Source: Duganella sp. CF402
Lineage (GTDB): Bacteria > Pseudomonadota > Gammaproteobacteria > Burkholderiales > Burkholderiaceae_D
Direction: 5' to 3'
NCBI RefSeq assembly: GCF_900109645.1
Contig: NZ_FOBG01000001.1
Location: 1,426,001 to 1,490,000 of the forward strand
Length of the DNA stretch: 64,000 nucleotides
Positions 1 to 7,920 of this stretch are shown here, piece after piece. Position 1 is the first letter of the stretch. Every line of letters begins with the position of its first letter. Position numbers and translations under genes: made by a program. The notes below the pieces were generated by a model. That model was not told the origin of the DNA. It made no database searches and saw nothing but the letters and a program-made list of their open reading frames with translations.

Positions 1-564
1 AGCCTGTTTGTGGCCGTCCTGCTCCAGCGGCGCGGCCAGCCAGTCCTGCGCATACTGCACCTGCACCACGCGGATGGTGCCCAATGCGCCTTCCCGCACC
101 ATTTGCTGCGCATGGCGCACCAGCGGATAGGCCGAGTAGTTGTGCGTGACGGCGAACAACAGTCCGCGTTCCTCGGCCAGCGCTTGCAGCGCTAGCGCGT
201 CGGCGCTGGTGGTCGTCACCGGCTTATCGCAGATGACGTTGATGCCCGCCTCGAGGAAGGCGCGTGCCACTGGCGAATGCATGTGGTTCGGCGTGACGAT
301 GACCACCGCCTCGATGCCATCTTCGCGCGCCGCTTCGGCTTGCGCCATTTGCTTGTAATCGTTGTAGATGCGTTCCGGGTCCAGGCCCAGCGCGCGGCCC
401 GAGCGCTGCGAGGCGTCGGCGCTGGACGATAGCGCACCAGCCAGCAGTTCATAGCGATCATCAAAGCGCGCCGCGTGGCGGTGCACGGCGCCGATGAAGG
501 CGCCCTCGCCGCCGCCCACCATGCCCAGCCGGATGCGGCCGGGGAAAATCTTCGGTTGTTCCAT
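1..564 (-). CDS. Gfo/Idh/MocA family oxidoreductase, partial (C-terminus beyond window)
   Basis: The first 188 residues are present and the frame is still open at position 1. The N-terminus has a Rossmann dinucleotide-binding loop (RLGMVGGGEGAFIG, about residues 10-23), and the middle carries the family signature around CDKPVTT with the EKP-type lysine as DKP. The start at 564 has a good Shine-Dalgarno (GGAGAG, 4 nt before ATG) and lies 8 nt after the preceding TIM-barrel gene, so it is the last visible gene of the operon running down from 4261. Members of this family oxidise sugar hydroxyls with bound NAD(P); in known C-glycoside pathways (DgpA) and in E. coli YcjS they make or reduce 3-keto glycosides. 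That role here is inferred from the neighbouring deglycosidase pair. The catalytic C-terminal domain cannot be inspected. Confidence 0.85.
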   Translation of the reverse strand, partial: MEQPKIFPGRIRLGMVGGGEGAFIGAVHRHAARFDDRYELLAGALSSSADASQRSGRALGLDPERIYNDYKQMAQAEAAREDGIEAVVIVTPNHMHSPVARAFLEAGINVICDKPVTTTSADALALQALAEERGLLFAVTHNYSAYPLVRHAQQMVREGALGTIRVVQVQYAQDWLAAPLEQDGHKQA

Positions 565-572
565 TTACTCTC

Positions 573-1631
573 CTAAGCGATGCCCAGCATGCGCAGGTTG
601 CGCTGCGGGTCGGCCGCGCTGCCGGCAAAATCGTCGAAGGCTTTATCGGTCACGCGGATGATGTGGTCCCGGATGAAGGATACACCCTCGGCCGCGCCCT
701 GCTCCGGGTGCTTCAGGCAGCACTCCCACTCCAGCACCGCCCAGCCTTTGAAGCCATACTGCGCGAACTTGGAGAAGATGGCCTTGAAGTCGACCTGCCC
801 ATCCCCGAGCGAGCGGAAACGACCGGCGCGGTCCACCCACGGCTGGTAGCCGGAGTACACACCCTGGCGCGCGTCGGGACGGAACTCGGCATCCTTGACG
901 TGCATGACCTTGATGCGGTCGTGATAGCGATCGATGAAGCCGAGGTAGTCCAGCTGCTGCAGCAGGAAGTGCGACGGATCGTAGGCAATCGACAAACGTG
1001 GATGATGGTCGACGCGCTCCAACAGCATTTCAAACGTGGCGCCGTCGAACAGGTCCTCGCCCGGATGCAGCTCGAATGCCAGGTCCACGCCCGCCGCATC
1101 GTAAGCGTCGAGAATCGGCAGCCAGCGGCGCGCCAGTTCATCGAAGGCAGATTCGATGAGGCCCGCAGGACGCTGCGGCCACGGATACACAAACGGCCAC
1201 GCCAGCGAACCGGGGAAGCTGATCGACGCATCCAGCCCGAGGTTGGCGGAAGCCCTGGCAGCCAGCAGCATCTGCTGCACCGCCCACGCCTGCCGCGCCT
1301 TGGGATTGCCGCGCAAGGCGGCCGGCGCGAAACCGTCGAAGGCTTCGTCGTAGGCCGGATGCACGGCCACCAGCTGGCCTTGCAGGTGCGTGCTCAGTTC
1401 CGTGATCTCGACGCCGTTGCGGCGCGCCACACCTTGCAGCTCGTCGCAATAGGTCTTGCTCTCCGCCGCCAGCGCCAGGTCGAACAGGCGCGCATCGTTG
1501 GATGGCACCTGTACACCTTTGTAGCCAAGCTCCCCGGCCCAGCGCGTGATCGCATCCCAGCTGTTGAACGGCGCCGCGTCGCCCGCGAACTGCGCCAGGA
1601 AGATAGCCGGTCCCTTGATGGTGGTCGCCAT
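573..1631 (-). CDS. Sugar phosphate isomerase/epimerase (xylose isomerase-like TIM barrel)
   Basis: A 352-residue TIM-barrel protein. The metal tetrad typical of the family is visible in order: Glu in AFELHPGED, Asp in IAYDPSHF, His in VMHVKDAE and Glu in VLEWECC. The frame extends upstream to 1688, but MATTIKG at 1631 is the natural start, just inside the end of the previous gene's coupling distance. It lies between the DUF6379 gene and the Gfo/Idh/MocA gene in one leftward operon. The family includes YcjR-type 3-keto-glucoside epimerases and hydroxypyruvate isomerases. Here it most likely isomerises or hydrates the 3-keto sugar released by the deglycosidase; this is inference. No signal peptide, so cytoplasmic. 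Confidence 0.85.
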   Translation of the reverse strand: MATTIKGPAIFLAQFAGDAAPFNSWDAITRWAGELGYKGVQVPSNDARLFDLALAAESKTYCDELQGVARRNGVEITELSTHLQGQLVAVHPAYDEAFDGFAPAALRGNPKARQAWAVQQMLLAARASANLGLDASISFPGSLAWPFVYPWPQRPAGLIESAFDELARRWLPILDAYDAAGVDLAFELHPGEDLFDGATFEMLLERVDHHPRLSIAYDPSHFLLQQLDYLGFIDRYHDRIKVMHVKDAEFRPDARQGVYSGYQPWVDRAGRFRSLGDGQVDFKAIFSKFAQYGFKGWAVLEWECCLKHPEQGAAEGVSFIRDHIIRVTDKAFDDFAGSAADPQRNLRMLGIA

Positions 1632-1639
1632 GAGTGTCC

Positions 1640-2017
1640 TCAGCCTGCGATGTTGGCGGTAACGGTGCAGCTGGTGACCGGGCTCCACGGCAGGTAGGAA
1701 ATACGCAGTTGCACCGCCGCCGTCACCGTATGCTCGCCGGCCGGCAGGCCGCCCGGTTGCAGCACCGAGATCTCGGCCACTTCACCGAACTCCCAGCGTT
1801 CATCGTAAGTGGTTTCCACTTCGTCCAGGGTGCGGGTCACGCCGCGCACCGTGAAGCGCACGTTCTCGCGCGGCACCGGAACACCGTCCACCGTCAGCGC
1901 AACGTCTTCCACCGCCGACAGGATCTGGCCGCGATAGTAAGGCAGGCGCGCGCCCAGGCGCCAGCCGCCTTCGATGTTCTCAACGCTGCCCGGATAAATA
2001 ATGTGTTTGTCGTACAT
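1640..2017 (-). CDS. DUF6379 protein, probable C-glycoside deglycosidase beta subunit
   Basis: A 125-residue all-beta small protein with the look of the DUF6379/CGD-beta family: an N-terminal MYDKHIIYPGSVENI segment, a central GVPVPRENVRF stretch and a C-terminal HTVTAAVQLRISYLPW segment. The start at 2017 has a strong AAGGGG ribosome binding site, and the gene begins 13 nt after the TIM-barrel alpha-subunit candidate at 2031-3020. In characterised C-glycoside deglycosidases (DgpB/DgpC, CarB/CarC and the CGD enzymes of Arthrobacter and relatives) a DUF6379 subunit pairs with a sugar-phosphate-isomerase-like subunit to break the C-C bond of 3-oxo-C-glycosides. The identical gene pairing is the main support. 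The recognition is from memory of the family and needs a profile search. Confidence 0.75.
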   Translation of the reverse strand: MYDKHIIYPGSVENIEGGWRLGARLPYYRGQILSAVEDVALTVDGVPVPRENVRFTVRGVTRTLDEVETTYDERWEFGEVAEISVLQPGGLPAGEHTVTAAVQLRISYLPWSPVTSCTVTANIAG

Positions 2018-2030
2018 GCTCTGGTTCCCC

Positions 2031-3020
2031 TTAAACTTCGCCCAACAGGCGCTTGAACATCTCTTGCTGGCGGCGTACCTGCTCGGCGCCATCCACTTCG
2101 AAGGCGTCCTCGATGTGGCGCTGGCCTTCGTACTCGCTCGACAGGTGGCCGTCGTAGCCGCCCTCGATCAGCACCGGAATGATTTCCTCGTATGGAATCG
2201 CCGGCTCCTTGCCGCCGTCGTCGATCTCGTAGAACTTGGCGTGGATGTTGAAGATCCACGGCATGAATTCCAGCATGCGGCGCGGATTGCTCCAGATGTT
2301 GTGGCGGATGGTCTCGGCCATTTGCAGGTCGACCGGGTTACCGCCCATCTTGCGCACATCCATCAGCACATAGTCGGCCAGCACGCGCGCCTTGTGCGCT
2401 TCGAGGATGAACTCCACAATCTTCGGCGTGGCGCCATTGCGCAGGAAGCGGTCGCGGAACACCGGCGGGTAGTTTTTGGTGTACATGCCCATGTCCGGCA
2501 CATAGCCCACGTGGTCGGAGCCGGTGGCGCGCGTCAGTTCGGTGTAGCGTAGGATCCACGGATGGTCGAAGTGGAACGGCGAGTGCACCTCGATCCCCAT
2601 GCGCACGTCCAGCTGTTCGGCCAGCGGCACGCAGGCCACCACCACTTCCGGCGGCGTGTTGACGATCACGCGCACATTGCGGCAGCCGATCTTCTTGGCG
2701 AAGTGCAGATCGCGCTTGAGCGACGCCACCATCTCCTCGAAATTCAGTTTGCGGTCCTTGTACAGCTTCACGTCCAGGAACATGTCGTGGCACTGGGCAT
2801 AGGCGCCGTGGCGTTCCAGCGATGCGAACCAGCCGTCGATCTGCGCCTGCGGCACGTTGGGGAAGCCGGTGAACGACTGTTCGCTGACTACTTCGATGCC
2901 CTTGGCGCCAAGGCTGGCGGCATGGGCGATGCAGTCGTCAAGGGTCATCTTGCGCAGGAAGGTCTCGTATTGGTAGCTGTAGAGCGAGACGCCGCGCTTG
3001 ATGCTGTGCTGAGTTTTCAT
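2031..3020 (-). CDS. TIM-barrel protein, probable C-glycoside deglycosidase alpha subunit
   Basis: A 329-residue xylose-isomerase-like barrel. Candidate divalent metal ligands are E144 (GIEVHSP), D176 (YVPDMGMY), H260 (FNIHAKF) and E296 or E298 (SSEYEGQ); H146 is a plausible acid/base. The frame continues to 3278, but that part lies antisense inside the MFS gene; MKTQHS at 3020 follows an AGAGG ribosome binding site. It is immediately followed by the DUF6379 gene, the arrangement known for alpha/beta C-glycoside deglycosidases. The enzyme would split a 3-oxo-glycoside into aglycone and keto-sugar in the cytoplasm. A plain 3-keto sugar isomerase is the alternative, but the adjacent beta-subunit-like gene favours the deglycosidase reading. 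Confidence 0.78.
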   Translation of the reverse strand: MKTQHSIKRGVSLYSYQYETFLRKMTLDDCIAHAASLGAKGIEVVSEQSFTGFPNVPQAQIDGWFASLERHGAYAQCHDMFLDVKLYKDRKLNFEEMVASLKRDLHFAKKIGCRNVRVIVNTPPEVVVACVPLAEQLDVRMGIEVHSPFHFDHPWILRYTELTRATGSDHVGYVPDMGMYTKNYPPVFRDRFLRNGATPKIVEFILEAHKARVLADYVLMDVRKMGGNPVDLQMAETIRHNIWSNPRRMLEFMPWIFNIHAKFYEIDDGGKEPAIPYEEIIPVLIEGGYDGHLSSEYEGQRHIEDAFEVDGAEQVRRQQEMFKRLLGEV

Positions 3021-3043
3021 ACTATAAACCTCTGGTTGAGTTA

Positions 3044-4261
3044 TTAGAGTGCGACGCTGGAAGGCGACGCCGGTGCCCGCAAGCGCAGCACGCAAGCCAG
3101 CAGTGCGCAGACGGCGGCGATCACGCCGAAGGCGACAAATGCGCCCTGCAGGTTGCCGACCGCGCCGCGCATCAAGTTGACCACGGCCGGCGACAGGAAC
3201 TGCGCCACGAAGAAGGAACTGGCCCACCAGCCCATGCCGCGACCACGGTGTTCGAACGAGAATTTGCTTTGTGCCCAAGCGATCAGCGCCGGCACGATCA
3301 GGCCATTGGCCAGCTGCTGTACAAAGGCGAAGGCCAGCGCCACCTTGTAGTCCGGCGCCATGCCGATGCCGCCCAGGCCTATCGCGTAGCCGACGAACAC
3401 CAGGAAGATCTGGGTGCCCGAGCCGTAGCGCGTGGTCAGCTTGAACAGCACCGCGCCGATCGGCACTCCGATGCTGGGAATCGCCATGCTCAAGCCGATC
3501 GATTTCGGATCGCCCACGCCCAGCTCTTTCAGCAGCAGCGAGAAGTTAATCACCTGGACGTAGTAAATGGTCGACAGGATCACGGTCACACCGCACACCA
3601 CCAGCCCCGCAAGATAAGGGAATGGGGTCGACTGCACTGGCGCCACGCCCGCTGCGGCATTGCGCTTGCTGCGGGATTCCGGCTCGAACAGGAAGGCCAG
3701 GCTGGCCACCAGGATCGGAATCGCCACCGCGTACACCAGGAAGGGATACTGCCAGCCCTGCGCCGCCAGGAAGCCCGAGCTGGCGATGGTCACCGTGCCC
3801 AGCACCGAGCCAACCACGCCCTGTATCATCAGCCAGCGGTGGCGTTCCTGCTCTTCGTAGTAGTCGGCCAGCAGAGTGTTCACCACTGTCAGCACGCCGG
3901 CCTCGCCGATGCCGATCACCACCCGGCCGGCCACCACCGCCCAGAAGTTATCGATCACGAACGGCATCAGGCCACCACCGCCATAAAACGCCATCGCCCA
4001 TAACAGCAGGCGGCGACGCCCAAAGCGATCGGCGATCACGCCGGCGGCCGGCGCGAACAAGGCGATGCAGGCGCTGGGCGCGGTAATCAACAGCGGCACC
4101 ATTAATTTGGCGTTGGGCACATCATGGAAGTGCGCCAGCAGCGTGGGCAGGGTCGGCGCCAGCGCGATAATCGCCATCACCGGCAGGAAGCCGGAAAACA
4201 CCAGGATCCAGCCCTGGCGCCAATCAGCCTTCCGGGGCGCCGGAAAATCAGAACTTTGCAT
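3044..4261 (-). CDS. MFS transporter (12 TM), probable glycoside importer
   Basis: A 405-residue major facilitator with about 12 hydrophobic segments and the loop 2-3 signature ADRFGRRRLLL near residue 80. The start at 4261 (MQSSDFP) is chosen because an AAAGGAG site lies 7 nt upstream; an open extension to 4462 would cover the promoter region. It is the first gene of the leftward operon with the deglycosidase pair and is divergent from the LacI gene. It resembles the MFS gene at 9559-10791 along its length (shared LVP-L-IT-PS and GIGEA/VVGLAEA-type segments), so the two are probably paralogues serving two related cassettes. The likely cargo is a glycoside or its sugar; the direction and cargo are inferred. 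Confidence 0.87.
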   Translation of the reverse strand: MQSSDFPAPRKADWRQGWILVFSGFLPVMAIIALAPTLPTLLAHFHDVPNAKLMVPLLITAPSACIALFAPAAGVIADRFGRRRLLLWAMAFYGGGGLMPFVIDNFWAVVAGRVVIGIGEAGVLTVVNTLLADYYEEQERHRWLMIQGVVGSVLGTVTIASSGFLAAQGWQYPFLVYAVAIPILVASLAFLFEPESRSKRNAAAGVAPVQSTPFPYLAGLVVCGVTVILSTIYYVQVINFSLLLKELGVGDPKSIGLSMAIPSIGVPIGAVLFKLTTRYGSGTQIFLVFVGYAIGLGGIGMAPDYKVALAFAFVQQLANGLIVPALIAWAQSKFSFEHRGRGMGWWASSFFVAQFLSPAVVNLMRGAVGNLQGAFVAFGVIAAVCALLACVLRLRAPASPSSVAL

Positions 4262-4281
4262 TACTTGTCTCCTTTGTTGTC

Positions 4282-4306
4282 GTTTTGCCTGTACATGCAG
4301 GAAAAC
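4282..4306. promoter_or_regulatory. Imperfect inverted repeat upstream of the deglycosidase operon
   Basis: GTTTT-g-CCTG, a 6-nt centre, then CAGG-AAAAC form an inverted repeat with one-base asymmetry. It lies 21 nt upstream of the MFS start at 4261, where a repressor or leader structure could act. No terminator-like T run follows. Function is unknown. Confidence 0.3.
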
Positions 4307-4321
4307 CTGGTCACGGAAAAA

Positions 4322-4335
4322 TGATAGCGCTTTCC
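4322..4335. promoter_or_regulatory. Candidate LacI-family operator
   Basis: TGATAGCGCTTTCC matches 12 of 14 positions of the generic palindrome TGAAAGCGCTTTCA bound by many LacI/GalR proteins. It lies in the 204-nt gap between the divergent MFS/deglycosidase operon and the LacI gene, 61 nt upstream of the MFS start. The natural partner is the LacI protein encoded at 4466. Confidence 0.5.
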
Positions 4336-4436
4336 CGGCCTGCGCTCCACCGATAAATGCGCTTGTACAAGGCTTTTTATCGATATGTCGTATTGATATC
4401 TTGGATACCTGAAAAGGGCGGTTTTTACGGTATATT

Positions 4437-4452
4437 AGGAAAAACTTTTCCT
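4437..4452. promoter_or_regulatory. Palindrome in front of lacI-type gene, candidate autoregulatory site
   Basis: AGGAAAA-AC-TTTTCCT has perfect 7-bp arms around 2 nt. It follows TATATT (4431-4436), which could be a -10 element for the LacI gene starting at 4466, so protein bound here would block transcription or translation initiation. No convincing -35 hexamer was found. Confidence 0.35.
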
Positions 4453-4465
4453 GATTTATCACACA

Positions 4466-5491
4466 ATGCCATCATCAGCCATCAAGATCCGAAACAAACC
4501 CGCCGCCACCGCCTCCATTTCGGCAGTGGCCGAGCGCGCGGGCGTGTCCATCGCCACCGTATCGCGGGTACTGAACGGCACCAAGGCGGTCAATGCCGAT
4601 ACCCGCGAGCGGGTCGAAAGCGCGGTCGCCGAACTGGGTTACCGCGCCAACGCGCTGGCCCGTAGCCTGATGCGCGGCGAAACCCGCTTGTTATTAGTAC
4701 TGGTGCCGGACTTCGCCAACCCCTACTTTGCCGAAATCGTCAAAGGCGTGGAGTCGGTCACGCGCGCCAATGGCTATGGGCTGGTGATCGCCGACGCTTC
4801 GCAAACGCTGTCGCGCGACAGCGCGGCGCTCGATTCACTGTACAACCGGCTGGCCGATGGCGTCATCAGCCTGGCGCGCTTCGCCGACCTGAAGCCGCTG
4901 TTGCAGGAGATTCCCGATCTGCCGTGGGTGGCTTGCTCGGAATTCGTCGAAGACAGCGATGTACCAAGCGTCAGCATCGATCATCGCCAGGCCGCCATCG
5001 ATGCGGTGCAGTACCTGCTCAATCGCGGCCACAAACGGATTGCCCTGTTGAGCGCCAGCGAGGACTATCGCTGGGCGCGGCAACGCCACGAGGGCTATGA
5101 ATATGCACTGCAGCGCGCCGGCATCGCGGTCGAACCGCAGCTGGTGCGGGTGGCGCGCGGCACCGATTACATCCACGGCATGGAAGCCGCCGGCACGCTG
5201 CTGGCGATGGAGCATCCGCCGACCGCCGTCTTCGCGGTGGCCGACACCCTGGCCATCGGCGCCATCAAGGCCTTCCGCCGCGTCGGCCGCCGCGTGCCGG
5301 AGGACGTGGCGGTGCTGGGCTTTGACGATATCCCGGTGGCGCAGGTGTTCGAGCCGGCGCTGACCACCATCGCGCAGCCGGTGCGCGAACTTGGCGCGGC
5401 GGCGGCGGAGCTGCTGCTCAAGCGCCTGGCCGGCGGCGCCGCCGAATCGCGCACGCTGGATCATGCACTGATTGTGCGCCAGTCGGCATAA
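4466..5491 (+). CDS. LacI family transcriptional regulator
   Basis: A 341-residue repressor with an N-terminal helix-turn-helix and hinge (about residues 17-70; key segments SISAVAERAGVSIATVSRVLNG and RANALARSLM), followed by a periplasmic-binding-protein-like sensor domain (LLLVLVPDFANPYF through VAVLGFDDIPVAQ). The VSRVLNG and GFDDIP segments are typical. It is divergent from the deglycosidase operon and 16 nt ahead of the LysR gene. Candidate operators lie at 4322-4335 and 4437-4452. The probable ligand is a sugar or keto-sugar from the glycoside pathway. Confidence 0.93.
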   Translation: MPSSAIKIRNKPAATASISAVAERAGVSIATVSRVLNGTKAVNADTRERVESAVAELGYRANALARSLMRGETRLLLVLVPDFANPYFAEIVKGVESVTRANGYGLVIADASQTLSRDSAALDSLYNRLADGVISLARFADLKPLLQEIPDLPWVACSEFVEDSDVPSVSIDHRQAAIDAVQYLLNRGHKRIALLSASEDYRWARQRHEGYEYALQRAGIAVEPQLVRVARGTDYIHGMEAAGTLLAMEHPPTAVFAVADTLAIGAIKAFRRVGRRVPEDVAVLGFDDIPVAQVFEPALTTIAQPVRELGAAAAELLLKRLAGGAAESRTLDHALIVRQSA

Positions 5492-5507
5492 CGCTTGTGG
5501 AGCAGCC

Positions 5508-6422
5508 ATGCGTTTCAACAAACTCGATTTGAACCTGCTGGTGGCGCTCAATGCGCTGCTGGCCGAGCGCAATATCAGCCGCGCAGCGGAAAAACTTTAC
5601 CTGAGCCAGCCCGCCACCAGCGGCGCGCTCTCCCGCCTGCGCGCCTACTTCAACGACGAGCTGCTGGTGCCCTCGGGCCGTCAACTGCTGCTGACGCCCC
5701 GCGCCAAGGAGTTGGTGGAGCCGGTGCGCGAAGTGCTGATGCGGATCGGCACCACCATCGCCGCCCAGCCGCAGTTCGATCCGGCCGCCGAAACACGCGT
5801 GTTTACGCTGCTGGTGTCGGACTACACCACGGCGGTGCTGATCCCGCCGCTGCTGGCGGCGCTGTATCGCGAAGCGCCCAACCTGCGCATCCGCCTGCGC
5901 GACCAGTCCGACCGCGCCAGCGAGCTGCTGGAACAGGGCGAGGCCGACTTCCTCGTGATTCCGTCGCAGTACACGGCCAAGGACCATCCGTCCGCCGCGC
6001 TGTTTGAAGAGGACTACCTGTGCGTGACCTGGGAGGGCAACACCCGCGTACGCGAAGGCCTGACGTTTGACGACTACCTGGCGTGCGGCCACGTCATCGC
6101 CACCTTTGCCAATCACGGCACATCGTCGCTACCGACATTTGACGGCTGGTTCATGGAGAGCTTCGACGTCAAGCGCCGGGTGGAAGTGACGGCGCCCACC
6201 ATGACCGCCCTGCCCTCGCTGGTGATCGGCACCGACCGCATCGCCACCGTGCATCGCCGCATTGCGCTGCATGCGCTGGAGACCCTGCCGGTCAAAGTGT
6301 GGGAACCGCCGCCGCGCATACCGCGCCTGGTACAGATGCTGCAATGGCATAAGCACCGCAGCAACGATTCAGCCCTGAGCTGGATCCGCGACAAAATCAT
6401 CCAGACCGCCGCCGGCGTCTGA
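5508..6422 (+). CDS. LysR family regulator, NodD/FdeR-like
   Basis: A 304-residue LysR protein with the winged helix at residues 1-62 (NISRAAEKLYLSQPATSGALSRLR) and a two-lobed effector domain. The start at 5508 is chosen because MRFNKLDLNLLVAL aligns exactly with the start of the second LysR in this window (24219); the open frame extends 36 nt further into the LacI gene. NodD, NahR and FdeR-type regulators begin this way and respond to flavonoids or other phenolics, which fits the island; the ligand here is inferred. It is followed 19 nt later by the DHA2 MFS gene, its probable target or operon partner. Confidence 0.9.
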   Translation: MRFNKLDLNLLVALNALLAERNISRAAEKLYLSQPATSGALSRLRAYFNDELLVPSGRQLLLTPRAKELVEPVREVLMRIGTTIAAQPQFDPAAETRVFTLLVSDYTTAVLIPPLLAALYREAPNLRIRLRDQSDRASELLEQGEADFLVIPSQYTAKDHPSAALFEEDYLCVTWEGNTRVREGLTFDDYLACGHVIATFANHGTSSLPTFDGWFMESFDVKRRVEVTAPTMTALPSLVIGTDRIATVHRRIALHALETLPVKVWEPPPRIPRLVQMLQWHKHRSNDSALSWIRDKIIQTAAGV

Positions 6423-6441
6423 CTTCAATCAAAGGAAAACT

Positions 6442-7920
6442 ATGCATCAAGCCGTTCCCGGAGCGGAGGGCAGCGCTTACGCTGCCGCCGCCGCATTCAC
6501 GCCCCGCCGCCGCCTTTTGGCCCTCGTCGCCGTGGCACTGGCGTTCGTGATGGACCTGCTCGACACCACCATCGTGAACGTCGCCATTCCATCGATAGGC
6601 TCCACCATCGGCGCCAGCAAGGCCGCGCTGGAATGGATCATCGCCGGCTATGCGACCGCGTTCGCGGTGCTGCTGATCGTCGGCGGCCGGCTGGGCGACA
6701 GCCACGGCTACCGCCGCATGTTCCTGCTCGGGATAACGCTGTTCACCGCCACCTCGATGGCTTGCGGCCTGGCGCCGGACGCGCTGTCTCTGCAAATCGC
6801 CCGCGTACTGCAAGGCGCCAGCGCGGCGCTGATGGTGCCGCAGGTGATGGCGCTGGTGCAGGTGATGTATCCGCCAGAGCAGCGCTACAAGGTCTACACC
6901 GTGTTCGGCTTCCTTGGCGGCTTCTCGGCGGCGCTTGGCCCCATCATCGGCGGCCTGCTGATCGACGCCAACTGGTTCGGCCTTGGCTGGCGCCTGACCT
7001 TCCTCATCAACCTGCCGATCGGTTTATTCAGCCTGCTGGCCGGCGCGCGCCTGCTGCCGGCGGGCCGTGGCGTCAATGCGGTGCCGGTCGACGTGCGTGG
7101 CGCCGCGCTGTCGGTGCTGCTGCTGTTCGCGCTGCTGGCGCCACTGATCGAAGGCCCGTCGCGCGGCTGGCCGCCGGCCTTGATCGTGGTGCTCGCGGCA
7201 AGCGTTCCCCTGGCGTGGGCCACCGTGCGCTATCTGGCGTGGCGCCAGGCGGCGCGTGGCGATGCGCTGGTGCCGCTGTCGCTGTTCAAATTGAAGAAGG
7301 TCGCTCTCGGCCTGCTGTGCACCCTGACCATCAATCCCATCCTGCCCGGCTACCTGCTGGTGATGACCTTCGTGCTGCAAGCCGGCATCGGCCTGGGCGC
7401 CTCGCAGATGGCCTATGCCTGCGCGCCGATCGCTCTCGGTGCGATGGGCGGCATCACCATGATCGGCCCGCGCCTGTTCAAGCTACTCGGCGTGCGCGTG
7501 ATGATGATCGGGCTGACGGTTACCACCATCAGCTTGTGCCTCGCCGGATGGTCAGTGCATGGCGGCGTGCTGCAATACTGGCCGCTGCTGGCAGCGCAAT
7601 TTGGCATGGGCTTGGGCATGGGATTGTGCGGCCCGCAGCTGTCCAACGCCACCTTGCAGGATGTGCCGATGTCGGACGCCGGCGTGGCGGCTGGCTTGCT
7701 GACGGCGGTGCAGCAAGTCGCTGCCGCCCTGGGTGTGGCGCTGGCCGGGCTGGTGTTCTTCCATGACCAGCCGGCTGCGTCGGCGGCTGCGGCGCACTAC
7801 GCACAAGCTTACCTGCAAGTGCTGCCGCTATTCGCCGCACTGGTGATGGTCGCCATGACAGGCGCCCATCACCTGGCCAGAGTGATGCCGCTGGTGCCGC
7901 GCGCTAGCGGCCTTCGATAA
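6442..7920 (+). CDS. MFS transporter, DHA2 (EmrB/QacA-like, 14 TM) family
   Basis: A 492-residue protein with about 14 hydrophobic segments. The DHA2 motif LDTTIVNVAIPSIG is at residues 33-46 and loop 2-3 carries GGRLGDSHGYRRMF. An AAAGGAAAA site lies before the ATG. Members export aromatic or toxic compounds by proton antiport. Placed behind a phenolic-type LysR gene, it probably exports an aglycone or phenolic intermediate (inference). Its 3' end overlaps the convergent Tat-exported isomerase gene by 17 nt. Confidence 0.9.
   Translation: MHQAVPGAEGSAYAAAAAFTPRRRLLALVAVALAFVMDLLDTTIVNVAIPSIGSTIGASKAALEWIIAGYATAFAVLLIVGGRLGDSHGYRRMFLLGITLFTATSMACGLAPDALSLQIARVLQGASAALMVPQVMALVQVMYPPEQRYKVYTVFGFLGGFSAALGPIIGGLLIDANWFGLGWRLTFLINLPIGLFSLLAGARLLPAGRGVNAVPVDVRGAALSVLLLFALLAPLIEGPSRGWPPALIVVLAASVPLAWATVRYLAWRQAARGDALVPLSLFKLKKVALGLLCTLTINPILPGYLLVMTFVLQAGIGLGASQMAYACAPIALGAMGGITMIGPRLFKLLGVRVMMIGLTVTTISLCLAGWSVHGGVLQYWPLLAAQFGMGLGMGLCGPQLSNATLQDVPMSDAGVAAGLLTAVQQVAAALGVALAGLVFFHDQPAASAAAAHYAQAYLQVLPLFAALVMVAMTGAHHLARVMPLVPRASGLR

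Noticed and set aside
663-1697. Long open frame antisense to the TIM-barrel gene at 573-1631
   Set aside because: High-GC antisense shadow: Arg/His/Gln-rich text, no family motif and no ribosome site. The same applies to large antisense frames over 11064-12521, 13604-15421, 15961-18081, 32060-33901, 42599-44623, 46819-48768, 53831-56455, 56340-58544 and 60785-63763.
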